A DNA stretch of 64,000 nucleotides from Callipepla californica brunnescens (lineage: Eukaryota; Chordata; Aves; Galliformes; Odontophoridae). The notes beneath the pieces were generated by a model. The model made no database searches. It saw only the letters and a program-made list of their open reading frames with translations, and had not been told where the DNA came from. Positions 49,634 to 63,344 of this stretch are shown piece after piece; position 1 is the first letter of the stretch; each line of letters begins with the position of its first letter. The translations under genes were made by a program, and so were the position numbers. The stretch covers positions 1,760,166 through 1,824,165 of the forward strand of contig JALIRH010000048.1 of the NCBI GenBank assembly GCA_023055505.1. Direction: 5' to 3'.

Positions 49634-52600
49634 CATGAACAGACAATGCATGAAACTATAACTTCTGTAGTAAGCCTAACAAATCACTGTTTCAGCAAAC
49701 GTTTGTTGATCTGAATATGCTTCACACATCTTCATTTTCTAGTTCTTATTTCACTGTTTTGTTGAACATAATCTGAAATAAAATCTCACTTTGGCTTCTT
49801 TGGCACAGTGCTAATAGGTTGAAAACCATTTTTTTCTAGTTTTCCTTGACTTAAACTGGAAGTTAATTTAGCCCTAGCAGTCTATATAAACCACTATACA
49901 ACCTATAGCACACAGGATAGTGATTATGGTTTGCTTCATTTTCAACAGTTCTGCAAATTCATCTTCAGAAGATGCTTGTATTCTCAGATATGTTCCTTCT
50001 TTTGTATCAGTTATTGTGACAGTATCGAGCTATCTTAAGGAGAAAATGACAGAGGAATGGGCAGAATAATGAGAATGCTCCATTCTTAATCATATATATG
50101 CTATATATATGAAACTATACATACCTATATATAAATGGAACAAGAAAATGCTGTTGGGAGAACAAGGCATCAAATAGTGATGCTAGAAAACGAAAATTAT
50201 AAAACTGCTTCTGAGTCACCACTTCATGTAAGGAATTATATTTTTCAAGGTTAAGTATTGTTTGTATATCATACAATATATTGGACGGTATATTGTTTGT
50301 AAGTATCATAATGGAACATGGAGTCTGACATTCTGTCTGACTTTTTCAGTGCTTTATTTTATAGAAAATAATGTTTTTATAGTAACATCAAACTATACAG
50401 GACTTTATTTGTCTCCACTGTAGGAATTATGTGGTGAAATTTTTCTCAAGTAAAGACTTATGTTCTTTTAGCAGGGGCGTGTATATAGTCAGAAAAAAAT
50501 AATGTCTCTTCTATCAAACATTCTGCATAACACAACATAACATTTTCTCATTCCAAGAATCTAAAGAAACATAATTACCAAATTAAAAATGATAAATTAT
50601 GTTGAGTGTCTGCTGAATTGCCCTAAACAATTGTCTTTTTGTATTTAACTTCCTTTTAAAACTAATAACTACTAGGTTTTAAAGTAGTTCTTTAGAAGTC
50701 ACAGTTCTATGAGTTGAGCAGAGCGCTTGTAGACTTTAATGAGATCTACAGGTTCTGAGCACTTCTGAAAGTTTGCTAGTTAGTTTCTTATGAATGTGTT
50801 CATCATTTAAAATTCTTGGATGACTTGTAGAAAACTGTTCAGTAACATTTCTGCCTGCCATCTACTGTTACAATAAAACAGCCATAATTTCTAACAATAT
50901 TTGATGATTACAAAAATAAGTCACAAATTCCTGCTTTAGCAGTTGTCTTTTTGCCTTCCAAACCACTAACAGCTTTCCTTACTCCTGTGAAGATCCCTGT
51001 AGGGTACATACATGCAAATACATTTTCTTGTGTTTGGCTTTTTTTTTTTTTTTCCTGTAAAACAAAAAGTCACCATATTCATTTAGTTAGGAAGTAAAAA
51101 TGAGGGGATTTAGCCACCAACATGAATTTCTAGACTTAATAAGAAAGGGTATTTCTGTAAAACCTATTCACCTTCACTTTCTTTTCATGCAGTTTCATGC
51201 AAGCAGAAATTTCTATAGTATATCACAGGAAATAAGCAACAACTTCTGTTTAAACACACTGAAAAGTAGGTAGCCAGCTCTTAGGCATCTTGGAAGATTT
51301 AAATCTCAACTTACAATCAAGCATCTCTCAGTCAAGAAATCCCTGTTCTGCAATAAAATTTCTCATCCTTTCAAGCTTTGTACTGCTATGGTGAAGGTAG
51401 TATATGCACTGCATCTCCAACTCTACCATTATTTGATGTCTGTAGATTACAGACCATTTAGTACAAGGTTTTTCTCCTTTGGGCATTAATACGATATAAA
51501 TACCTGCTACTAGTTCTACTTCATAGCACAAAGAAGGATCTTGCTTGCAGTCATGTCAGAATCTAACACACTGAACATAGAGCAGAGGAAAATGTAAACA
51601 TCCCTACACTTTGCAATATGTGCCATGCTGAGCTATTCAAAGCTAACTTGGGAAACAGATTGCACTCTCTCAGCAAGCTTAATTAGACTGAGCATGTGAA
51701 CCAGTAAGATTTGGTTGTTTCCATGCTATGGTGACATTATTGCTAGGAAGGAGCTTTGCTACTTGGTTGTATTGCACTGTATTGGGCTACTATAGAGATG
51801 CTATCTAGAGGTCAGAAGTAAGAGTGAGGTAGGGCTTAGTAATTGCTCTTTGATCCTGTCTTTTTTAAAATAAGAGCTGCTGTTGAGAAGTAATCTCGTG
51901 CAGAACAAGATAATACTCTCTACTGCCGTAACAGTTCTTACTAAAACAGCTCTGTTTTAACTTTTCTGGTTGTTGCATTACCCCTTGAAAGAACAGATGT
52001 TACACACTATTGTCAGTGCATGTGTTTGGATGAGTAGAACAATTTTTGTGCTCTGCTTTTACTTCTTTCTCTAGTTACTCATTTCCACTTGATTTACATT
52101 TGAAGCTGGATTAAGGAGATGGTAGCCTCTAAGTGCCTTCAGTAGACAGACCCTGCTTGTGTCTTGGGATGTCATTCCTGAGAAAGTTATCCCACCAGAA
52201 ATATGTTAATGTTGAAAATATATATATTGAATTTTGAACTCTTAGTGTTTTTGTTTTTGTTTTTTTTTTTTTTTCATCAACGGAAGTTCCTGAGGAATTA
52301 GAAATTTATCCTAGACAAATGACTTTGAAGGCTGAATAACGTTTTATTCTATCTTTGATTTGTTTGTTTAAAATAGCAGTGTAGTTTTATTTTCTGGGAC
52401 AGATCTCCATGACAAAGTGGGCTGTAAACATTAACCATCAAATCTCTAGGACCAAAGATCTGCTAGTCCATCAGTATATATTCTTGAACCATCTACTCTA
52501 ATCTTCTCACTATAAAATTACATGCACCATATAAAATATTTACCAGAGATATTCATTATCATTCATGTATCATCAACAGATATTTTAATCTGTAATCTTT

Positions 52601-52888
52601 AAAGAGAAGTTAGTCATGCTGATTAATTCAGTATTTTCAGATTTCACCAAAATTCACAAGATGACTAACAGATACTACAATCAATCAGTAGCAAAGCTAC
52701 ACTGTTGCTTCATAATCATATTTCTCCACATACTGCTATGAATCATAATCTCGTTGCCCAAATGCAATGACTCTGGATGACATAGCAATTGTCTGTCAAC
52801 CCATCATTTTAGTATTTGATATTCAACATTACACCTGCACAGTGTGTTGTTTGAAATATAAAATCATGCCGTTCTGCAGCTCTTGTTT

Positions 52889-52940
52889 CTATGTATTTAT
52901 GTTCTATGCATTTATGTTCTTTGCATTTATGTTCTATGTT
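52889..52940. repeat. 15-base minisatellite, 3.5 copies
   Basis: CTATGTATTTATGTT, CTATGCATTTATGTT, CTTTGCATTTATGTT, then a partial CTATGTT. Confidence 0.9.
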
Positions 52941-52999
52941 CTGGAATTTCGTTAAATACAAGAGTGAGTTGCTGGTCTTATCAATTTATAGTTTTAACT

Positions 53000-54682
53000 T
53001 TTAATGTGATAGCCTACAAAAGCTCAAGGCAAGGCTGAGATGGACAATCTGGTCAGGCAAATGTATTACAGACACTTTAAATTTTACAGTTAATGCATTT
53101 CTTCAACAGCAGATTTTCAGTGTCCTGAGAATGAACTGCAACACTAACCACCACTATGACTACGGAATGAACCATTTGGGATTAAATTCCCACTCCAACT
53201 GTGAATCATCTTTATGAAAACCAATATTCCAGCCCACAAGGTGGAATTTAGTTGTAGTACAGCAATATTATATGGAAGTTTGGGACAAGGAAAAAAACTG
53301 CCTAAAAGGAGGTGGGAAAATTCAGATGGATCATACTCAATTTATTAGGTGAATATTTTAGTTATCAATCCCTGGGAAAAGAAATCCTTTGTAAGAACAA
53401 ATACAACTTCCCTTTGTTACACCATCATCAGAAATAAAGTTAATTATTCATTTCACAATGCTTCCTTTAAAATTAGTCAACTGTATATAAGCCAGTCTTA
53501 GCCCTTCTTACCTTGTGGAAATTGGTATGGCTGCTAGTTCAGTGTGCCACTTTGCCAATCACTTCACCTTTGGAAATTCACTAAAATTCCAGTCCTTCAT
53601 TCAGTCATCTAGAATATGTTTGTAAAAATACTATTTCTCTCCCTGGCAGTACGGCTATGAGACTGAATCACTTTTTGTAAGGCTACCTTAAAGTTACCAA
53701 GGAAAGACACTGTGCAATAATAGATCTTTTTTTATGTCCAGGGTGGCTCTCACACTTGAAAATACCCCTTAGTTCTTTTCTTGAATGTTAGTAATGAGAG
53801 AGTGTGCTTCACTGCTTGGAAGCACAACAGCTTAAATGTCTCATATTATCAAACACAACATTAATCCACTTCAGCTAAACTGACAGACAGAAAGATGTTA
53901 TTCTGCTCACATTGTAAGTACTTGATTTAAATTTCTACTCTGATACAAATCACGGTTATAATGAGCTGTGTAGTGCAGATACTTAGCAAGTCATGGTATC
54001 AACCATAAATGACTGGCCCTAATATCTCTCAGGACAGCACATGCTCTCCAGATGCAATGGCATTTAACTCAAGAAGTAGCTGTCCATGGATTTGGAGATG
54101 AATATCCAGGATTCAGTTTTGCTCTGTTTCAAAATACTTTTGTTTGCAGTAGTTATATATGGATTCGAGTCCTTTTACAAACATGCAAGGAGAACATGCA
54201 ACTTAACTGTCAGTTTCATTCAGGGCTGGTTTCTAAGATCACATAAGGGTTAGATAACTGTGGGTTTCTTATAGAAAGCAGTCATGGCCCTAGAACATAC
54301 ACTGATACTGTACTGAAGGAACATGCTGCTGCTATAGACTGGCAAAGTGAAATTTCTCTTTAGGGGTTTTGATAGGAATTCAAAGTATCTTCTGCTGGCA
54401 GCAGAACCCACATCCTTGAGGGCAGTTATTTGGAAGGTGGAGAATCACAGATGCTTTGTGTATTTCCTGTCCTTCCATGTTGTCTCTGTATCAGTTCTAC
54501 AAAAATTTACTTATGTTTTTGACAGGGACCTACAGAGGACCAAAGGACAGGAGCTCCTTTACCTTGATTCTGGAGAAGGAGTGGGTAAGGGCAGAGCTCA
54601 GTTGTTTACTGGGTCAATTTTCTGACTATTTATTTGTCACTTGTCTCACATTACATTGCAAATTATTTGGCTTTGAGCTACA
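53000..54682. other. Intronic stretch with nothing recognised
   Basis: No repeat family or gene seen. The stretches 44.9-49.4, 49.7-52.8 and 55.0-59.1 kb are equally empty apart from simple A/T runs. Confidence 0.5.
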
Positions 54683-54920
54683 ACCACTGCCCTGGGGAGT
54701 CTGTTCCACACCCACCTTTCTCTAGTGAAGAATCTTTTTTTAACACTCAACGTGACCCTCCCCTGATTCAGCTCTTTGCTATTTCCTTGGGTCTTGTCAC
54801 AGTCTCCAGTGAGAGATCAGCACTACCCCTCTGCTCCCCTTGTGAAGAGCTATTAGCCACCATGAGGCCTCTGCTCAGCCTCTGCTCTGGGCTCCAGTGG
54901 CTCCTCATGTCTTGTCCTCT
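54683..54920 (-). mobile_element. CR1 LINE fragment (reverse)
   Basis: GGGGAGTCTGTTCCACACCC, GTGAAGAATCTTTTTTTAAC, TTCCTTGGGTCTTGTCACAG and GAGATCAGCACTACCCCTCT match reversed CR1 near its 3' end. It is the only CR1 in the upstream introns lying sense to POU6F2. Confidence 0.7.
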
Positions 54921-57900
54921 AGATACTTCTTACTTAAGATAACTGGATAATGAGATGCACTCAATCGGGACAAGCAAGTGGGATGACATTAATGAACTTT
55001 ATGGTAAAATTTACTGTCATTCCTTAAGGAAGAATTTACCTTCTTTAGCAGTGAAATACTAACAGTGCAAAAGGAAAATATGTCACTTTTACCCTTGTCA
55101 AGAACATTTAAGGGCATGGCTACACGTTGGGGGAAAATAATGAAACAATAATGCTAAAAAGAGACTCTTCTTTTGTCTACACTTGAATGTATTTGTATAC
55201 ACTTGAATGTTCTGTACAGCTTATTCCTGCGACTGTGGCAGCTAGGGATGTCAGTGGACCTCAATGACTTGCATCAAAACAGCAACTCTTTAACTTCAGA
55301 GGCTGTAGCTGGACTGTGATTTTTCTTTTTATCCAGATGTTCCTCCCTAGGGGCACCCAGAGTACTTTCACATCTTTGGACAGGCTTTGCCTGTCCAAAA
55401 TTGGTCAGATTCAACCTATCTTTCCAGGTAGGTATTCTCTTTATTAGGAAACAATATCAAGGAAAAGCGCAGGTTCCTTATGTACTTTACTCACTACCTG
55501 AAGAAACAAGAGGACCTAAACACAGATATCTGAAAATTTAAAACTGTCATTGGGGATGGTCAAATGTTTCCTTAATTCAGGCTTTGCCTTACTTTCTGTA
55601 ATCTCCGTGAGACCAATTAATGGAGTAAGGTATTAGCAAACAAGACTAAAATGGTAGAACCTTCTAAAAGAAGGACGATATGAAAAATAGAAATAGCAAC
55701 TGCAAAGTTCATTTTAAAGTATTGTCAACATGCATATTATGCTTACAAATGTCCTTGTAATACATTAAAAAAAAAAAATAGCACCTATGAAGTCTCAATA
55801 ATACTAACCCTCTGTAAAAAAAGTACTTAATAAATCTTAGAGAAATAGTGGAGAAAGTTCCTTGGTGAATGTGAATTACAGCAGAACAGGGTGAGTGAAG
55901 CGCAAATGCCACAGTATAATTCCTATATAGAACATTTTAATTGTGGGTAATAGCAGATTTTCAATTTTCTAAGTCAAGGAATTGTGATCACTTCTACGAC
56001 AGAACTGAATATATTATATATTAACTGCTCTTGAGACCATATTAGTATTTCTTCCTGCACAGAGAAAAATATAGTAAAATATACTTAAAAGATGAAAGAT
56101 CTTTGATCCTTTCTAATGCTTAAAGTTAATGGAATAGTGCCAATAAGTTTTGAGGAAGAGGATAGGCAGAAATTTTATTAATTGCCAAGATATCAAAATA
56201 TCCCAAAATAGTGATATCTAATGTACTGAGGTCTACAGAAATATTGATTGTTTGTAGTTCTACTGACTGATTCTTCTAGGCCACCATGAGTTCCTTCTTT
56301 TTCACTTCTTCATTCAGGTGAAGTCATTAGCATGAAAGCATTATTTATTATCTTAACATACACAATAGCCATACTTTTTTCAGTCCCCTATTAGTATTGG
56401 ATAGAATATCCAATACGCATATCACTGGGTAGTCAAGAGTGGACTGAATAACTGGAATCACAAAAGTCATTTACAAGAGCCGTTGAGTTTCACTCAATGG
56501 TCCACTGGTTCTGCTGCACTTACTGCACTGCTGGGGGTTCTGCTGCCAAATGCCAGGGTAATATATTTTAGGAAAAATTAATCTCATGAATTCTCATTCA
56601 CTGATAATAATGCAAATTATCTTCAGACTCCATTTTAGTCTGGAGGAGTTATGCTTTTATAATATTATCAGGCCTCTGTCTGATTTGACTTTTACTAATA
56701 AAAAATCAGAAGTGAATTTACTGACCTGAATGTAATGGCTCCTGGGACTTGAACATTACGCAGGTTGATGTTTGGGTCTAGCTGCAGCCTGTCCTTCTTT
56801 TTAAATTATGAACAGTCTCTGGTTAACTTGTACCTTTCACAACCAAGGTCTGATTTTGATTGGTTTTCTCAGGTCTTGTTTTCAGTTAATGGTAGAAAAA
56901 TGAAAGGATTACTTCTCTTTTTCCCTGTTCATATAGAACCCATTCTGCTCACTGGAGCAACCTCATGCAAACCAATCGGATAACTCATTAGTTTTTCTGT
57001 AAGTAATGTTGGAAATTGTTATTTCATTTTCTGTTTTCCCTTCAACATGGAATTAAAGGTAAATTTAAAATGAAATAAAAATCTGACAAAATTGTTCAAA
57101 ACTGAGACACTTAAATCTGATCCAGACAGTGTACTTTAAATATTTATGGAAAAGAATGTGTCAAAATGATACATTCAGCAATCTAAGACAAAAAACAAAA
57201 ACAAATTAAAAAACAAACAAACACCAGAAGTCCTCTAGTTCTGCTCATGATGGTGCACAAATTTATAATAAAGATTGATAAGAGAGGTAATAAAGTATAG
57301 TTATACTTTCCTCTTTAGCATAGTTTATTATGCAACACTAGAATCGTTGGGGACGTTTCTGGATTTCTGGATTTATTATAGATTTCCTTCTCTATTGGCC
57401 ACTGCATCCATTGATGCTAAGGTTTCCTATAGCACTTTCTTACACTAGGGCAACTCAACTAACAACTAGAAGTCTGAATGTATTAGGAAGTGTAGAAAGT
57501 AAGGTAGTCCATACTTCGAAAAGAGTGAGGGAGTCTTCATGTTGTCAGGATGTATACTACACTGTATGCTCCAATGGTGCAGAAGATAGTTTTGCTTCCC
57601 TGGTGAATCAGTCTGGAAAATGCAAAACAAGAGGATACTCCCCTTGTTACCTCCCCCCCAAAGCTCCATGCATTTGTAAGAACCTAAAACTTCCATTTAC
57701 TCCTCCGCTTTTAACTCGAAGTCTGCTTTTTAATCTCCTGGGACATGGACAATCTGACCTCTAGTTGAAGAGTTGCTGCTTAGTGGAAGAAAATAAAAAA
57801 GGCAGTCCACTGTTTACCATGATCCTTCCTCCAGCCTAGCTCTCTGAAAATACTTACAAGCATTTCTTATCCACCACCCAACCCTGAACAATGCTCAGAA

Positions 57901-59109
57901 AACTCAGTGATGTCTGACAAAGATAGTTAAGAGTCTGTGCACCTACCCATCTCTCCTTCCTCAGTCCCTCCTAGAAAAGAAAAGTAACCTGTGCCTTAGA
58001 TTAAAATGAAAGTTCATGAAAGCTCAATGTGCATAAAGTGTGTCATCCACATTGCATCGTTCAGAAATGAGAATGTAAAGATGTGTAAACAACAAATAAC
58101 CTCAAAAAAGAAATAATCCTCTCTCTCTCAAAAAAAAATGTATATAAAAGAAGGTCATCAAATATGCATTTGTTTATCACAGTCAAGTTTTATGATTCAA
58201 ACCTGATTCATATATATTTTATGAAGAGAGTATCCATTGTGGTGGCAAAATTAAATGTATTTTGAAACTTGTATGTGACATTTATCTATCTGCTCTATCA
58301 GAAAAAAGTTGTCATATTCATTCAGACATATATTACTTTTTCAATTTCCTGTCAGTAATGTTTTTTTAATGTTCTTTAGGGTGAGACCACACAATTTCTC
58401 CTTTCTCACAACAAAGACCATAACTCATTATAATTATGTTAATGAGTTAATACCTAGACAAGTTGCATCACTTTTTTTAGAGGTGAACAATTTGCACCTT
58501 TACAAATCGGCAATCATCATTTTTTTGTTTGTTTATTTATTTGTTTGTTTTACTTTTATTTTTAAGATACAGACTCAAGTAGAAAATTGTTGACTCCTTC
58601 CTGTCCCCCCTCCTCCCTTCTATTACAGATGTTCATCATCTAAAATACAGACTTATGGTGCATTCTTATGATGATTCAGGTTCTTTTGTAAACCACAAAA
58701 GATAAAAAAAGATAGCACAAGTATTGAAACTCCTTATCACATACCTTTCTTTCCAAAGAGGGTGATTTTTATAGGAAAAAAAAAAAAAAGGAAAAAGGGT
58801 GTTGAATAAGTTGTGATGTGCCACAGTCAAAGCCAAAGGGTCATAGTTAGAGAAGAAACAGGAGCCAATTAGAGTGAGTTAATTGACAAGATGCAACAGC
58901 TCTCATGCAGAAGATTAGCTGGAGAAGTGCAAAGTTAAAATGGCAACTTCTGTCTCAGTTGCTATTAAAGTAACACTGTAATAAGAACATTACCTTGTGC
59001 TCCATACACTCATTGTAATGCCTGCAAATGGTGTTCAAATGCAATTGGGTCTAGCCTCGTGTAAAAAGGCTGTATGATTCTGAGTTTTTGTTTAGTAGGC
59101 TACTAATGA

Positions 59110-59880
59110 CACCACTGTTTAGGGATTGTGTGTCAAGGTATTTCTAGCAGGAGGTTTGAAGTGGCCCCTGTGAACAGTACCCAGCAGCTGCTCAATGTCA
59201 GATCAGAGCCAGCTCCAGCTGTTCCAAAAGTTTCTGCTGCTGCCAGAGCTGAGCCATGAATCTGTTCTTGGAGGAACCCACAAGGAGGCAGTGGATGTGG
59301 CCCATGGAGAGCCCCTGCTGGAGCAGTCCTGGGCTGGAGCTGCTGCCTCTGGAGAGGAGTGCAGAGGGGTAGCAGGGCTGCCACCCATGGGAGCCTGTGC
59401 TGAAGCAGTCCTCTCCTGAAGGAATGACCTCATGGTAAGGAGCCATGTTGGAACAGTGACTGGAGACCTGCAGCCTGCAGGAAACCCATAGAGAATCAGT
59501 TCAGGAAGGACAGCATCCTGTAGGACAAACACTGTGCTGGAGGAGAGGCAGAGTGACCATGAAAGAGTGGAAGAGATGAAGTGTCATGGACTGACCACAC
59601 GCCTATTCCTCATTCCATTCCCTTGTGCCAGGCAAGGACAGGAGGTAAAGAGAGTGGAAGAGAGGGGTGGGGAGATGTGGTTTTAGCTTATTTTTAGTTT
59701 CTCACTGCTCTGGTCTGTTAGCAATTTGCAACAAATTATATTAAACTCCCTACATTGAATATTTTGCCGGTGATATTAATTGGTGAGCAATCTCCCAGTC
59801 CTTATCTCAGTACACGAGCTCTTTCCATAGGGTGAAAGAGTGATGTGGTGGAGCTCAGCCTTCAGTGTTAAACCACCACA
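59110..59880 (+). mobile_element. LTR-type interspersed repeat (endogenous retroelement remnant)
   Basis: A GC-rich 5' half (GGAGCAGTCCTGGGCTGGAG, GGTAAGGAGCCATGTTGGAA, TTCAGGAAGGACAGCATCCT) is followed by TTTTAGTTTCTCACTGCTCT and GGTGATATTAATTGGTGAGC, then CAATCTCCCAGTCCTTATCT. I know this order from a common avian LTR-like repeat, possibly ERVL-related, but cannot name the subfamily. Overlapping open frames on both strands reflect composition. No intact viral gene. Confidence 0.5.
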
Positions 59881-60709
59881 ACCATTCACAGTGCAGAATA
59901 AAGATAAAAAAAATGAGGCCGATTCCATCAACAACATTCCATTTTTGTTTCTGAACAAAAGCAGAATGTTTGGAATGAAATGTGAGCTCCTCTTCTGACG
60001 ATACATATAGTATCTGAGAGTAAAAACAAATCTTAGCAGTGCTTAGTAAAGTTGGAAATACAATGGTTGAGCTTTAAAACGTTTGATTAGGTTGACTTAG
60101 ATGCATAACAAAAACTACTACTACTACTTAACTACTAAACTAATAAAACTACACAGGAACCTAAGGCTGTTTTTAGGACAGAAGTTCTTATGCTCTATGA
60201 GTCTTTTATGACAGTTACAGCATCTGATGTTTCGAGCTGTGCTGGAAATTCTTTTAAACTGGATTGTGGTCTGAGGATTTAGTACACCCCATTGTTGTCC
60301 TAACCAAAATAATAGTGTAAATACACAAAGCAATGCATAAAGTAATCTATCAAAGGGAGAGATTTCATCTTGACTACTGCAGACTCAGTGTCTTATTTTA
60401 AAACAGAAGAATCTCAGAGATGAAAAGTTCATTTATTCCCAGTTGGTTTCTAAATAATAACTTTCCACAGATTAAATACTTAATCCTACTTGCAAGAAAA
60501 GATACTGAATATAAAGGCCCTCCTTTCACATTTCTATCCATTATTTAGTTTAAGTTAAGTACACACAAATAAGTAAAAAAGATACCATTACCTTTGGTCT
60601 CTGGGATGCTAATTCTCTATTTATACTGGAAACACAAACAAGTGAACAAGAAAAACAGGACCACAGTTTTTACAAAAATTGAAAAATACTCCAAACAGGA
60701 CAAGTTCTG

Positions 60710-61745
60710 TGTGGACATCATCAGATTATACCAGGATCTGAGTTAAAACTCTAGTGACTACCATGAGGAGCTTAAGACTCTTCTGCACTGCAGAAGATTT
60801 GACCACTTCAAAGACCTGCTTTGAGGAATTCCATGGGTTAGACCATTGGCAGGTAAGGAGACTCAAGAGAGTTGGTTGATGTTCAAGCACCACTTCCTCC
60901 AAGTTCAAGATTGGTACATCCCTAAGAGTCAGAAATGAGATAAAAATGACCGGAGACCCACATGGATGAGCAAGAAGCTCATGGAAAAACTCAAACGAGG
61001 ATAAAGAAAAGGTTGAAATTCTCAATACCTTCTCTACATCTGTCTTCAATAGTCAGACCAGTTATCCTAGTGGTACTCTACCCCATGACCTAGAAGTCTT
61101 AGGTAGGGAGCAGAATAAACCCCTCATGATTCAGGTGAAAGCACCAGAGTTCTACTACTCCACCTGTACTGTTACAAATCCATGGGGCCAGATGAGATCC
61201 ATCCTGGTGCTGAGGGAACTGAAGGATGTGATTGCTAAGCCACTTTCCATTGTCTGACAGTGGTCCTGGTCAACCTGAGAGGTCCAGGTTACTGGAGACT
61301 TGCTAATGTGATGCTCATCTATAAAAAGAGTTGTAAGGAGGATCCAACAAACTATAGGCCTGTCAGTCTGACCTCAGTGCCTGGAAGGATTATAGAACTG
61401 ATCATCTTGAGTGAGATCACACAGCACAGGTACAACCAAGGGATCAGGCCCAGCCTACATGGGTTCTTGAAAGACAGGTTCTGCTTGTCCAACCTAATAT
61501 TCTATGACCAGATGACCAGCATTGTGGAAAAGCTGTAGACATAATATATTTAGAATTCAGCAAAGTCTTTGGCATTGTCTACCCAGTATTCTCCTGGGGA
61601 GGATGGCATCCCATGTCTTGGACAAGTATGTAAAGAACTGGCTGGCTGGATGGGCTCAGAGGGTGGTGGTGAATGGAATTAAATCCAGCTGGTGACCAAC
61701 CACAAGTTGAGGAGGATCTGAGACACTTGCAAAGTTGCACGCAAA
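60710..61745 (+). mobile_element. CR1 LINE fragment (forward), first of a tandem pair
   Basis: Forward CR1 reverse-transcriptase sequence: GGGCCAGATGAGATCCATCC, CACTTTCCATTGTCTGACAG, AACTATAGGCCTGTCAGTCT and CTGGCTGGCTGGATGGGCTC. The peptide NYRPVSLTSVPG is the RT motif in an open stretch at 61260-61538. Stops and frameshifts break it elsewhere. It lacks its own 3' end. Confidence 0.85.
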
Positions 61746-62465
61746 TCTATGGGCTATGATGAATGTATCCATGAGTGCTGAGTAGGGTAGAAGTGATTGC
61801 CAAGCCACTCTCTATCATCTTTGAAAGATTATGGAGATCAGGAGAGGTGCCTGAGGACTGGAGAAAAGCCAGTGTCACTCCAGTCTTCAAACAGGGCAAG
61901 AAAAAGAAGTGTGGCCAGCATGTCAAGGGAGGTGATCCTATCACTCTGCTCTGGTGAGACCTATCACCTGGAGTACTATGTCCAGATGTGGAGTCCTCAG
62001 TGCAGGAGAGATGTGGACCTGTTGGTGTCTGTCCAGAGGAGGGCCACAGAAGTGATCCAAGAGGTGGAACACCTCTCCTATGAGGACAAACTGAGAAAAC
62101 TGGGACTTCATGGAGACCTGATAGCAGCCTTCCAGTACCTAAAGGGGGCTATTAGAATGAAGGGGACAGACTCTTCAGCAGAAGCTGTTGTGACAGGACA
62201 AAGGGAAACTGTCTGAAACTAAAAGAGCAGAGATTTAGCCTAGATATAAAGAAGAAGGTTGTTTTTTATCATTAGGATAGTGAAGCACAGGAACAGGTGG
62301 TCCGAAGAGGCAGTGGATACTTCATTTCTGAAGACATTCAAGGTCAGACTGGATGGGGCTCTGAATAGCATGATGTATCTGTAGATGTTCCTGTTCACTG
62401 CATGGGAGTTGGACTAGATGATCTTTAAAGGTTTCTTCCAACCCCTATGATTCTGTGATTAGCGA
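61746..62465 (+). mobile_element. CR1 LINE fragment (forward), second of a tandem pair, with 3' tail
   Basis: It repeats a segment already present in the first copy (GATTGCCAAGCCACTCTCTA, like 61228 onward), encoding KPLSIIFERLWRSGEVPEDW. It then jumps after an AAGAAAAAG stretch to the RT C-terminus (TGGAGTACTATGTCCAGATG), so about 1 kb is deleted inside. It ends with the CR1 tail CCAACCCCTATGATTCTGTG. Confidence 0.9.
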
Positions 62466-63344
62466 AAGAACTGAAGACCCACTAAAAATAACCTATGTGG
62501 GTATTCCAGGGATGGAATTTATGTCATTTAACATTAGCCAGTTAACATTAAAGACTAGTTGTAGATTGTCATTTGAGTTCTCTGTTCAATGTAGAGAGAC
62601 AGGATCCTCTACAACATGACTCATCTCAGCCTTAAAGACATGCCCGAGAACAGTGAAATATTTTTGTTTTCAGGAGTGCCTATTTTTTTTTTTTCCAGTG
62701 GTGAAAGAAAAGACTAAACCACTAGCTTAAATTTGATGCATCTGAAGCTAAATTTCATATGCTTAAAATTAGGAAAGATGAATTCAGAATTAAAAGTCTA
62801 AAGAGATGCAGTACTTTGTTGAACACCAAAGATAACTCTAATATTGACATACAGCCTCTTGGTCATTTGGAAAACTGATGCCTTTTTACTTAACATGTGA
62901 ATATCTTAGCTATACAAAAGGAGGAAATAAATCTAGGTAATTAAATAAATAATCAAAGTTCTTCAAATAAAGAGGATAAACTGTATTTTTACTTCTTTTT
63001 CTCTGCCTCTGTGAGTTACTACTTAAATAAGACAAGGTTTTGAAAAGTTGAACCATACAGTTTGAGGGACACAACATGCACAAAATGAAACCTGTTTGAC
63101 CACTCCTGTCTTACACAAACATAGACACGGAATGTTAGATGATCCACTTAACTAAATTCAACTTCACCGGTAATATCTTGAGACATTTCACTGGATGGGA
63201 GGTATAACTTACACAGGTCTTTAAAAAAAATAAAAGTGTAAAAAAGGACAGAGTAATGACTGTAAACTGAAAATTTATTAGAGACATTCTCTAACCATCT
63301 CTTGGAAATCAAATTTCCATGTTCTATTTCAATTACAAGAAAGG

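Noticed and set aside
59133..59532. Overlapping open frames on both strands, up to 109 codons
   Set aside because: They fall in a GC-rich interspersed repeat with few stop codons; no conserved domain.
61260..61538. 92-codon frame with reverse-transcriptase motifs as a live gene
   Set aside because: It is a fragment of a broken CR1 element with stops on both sides.
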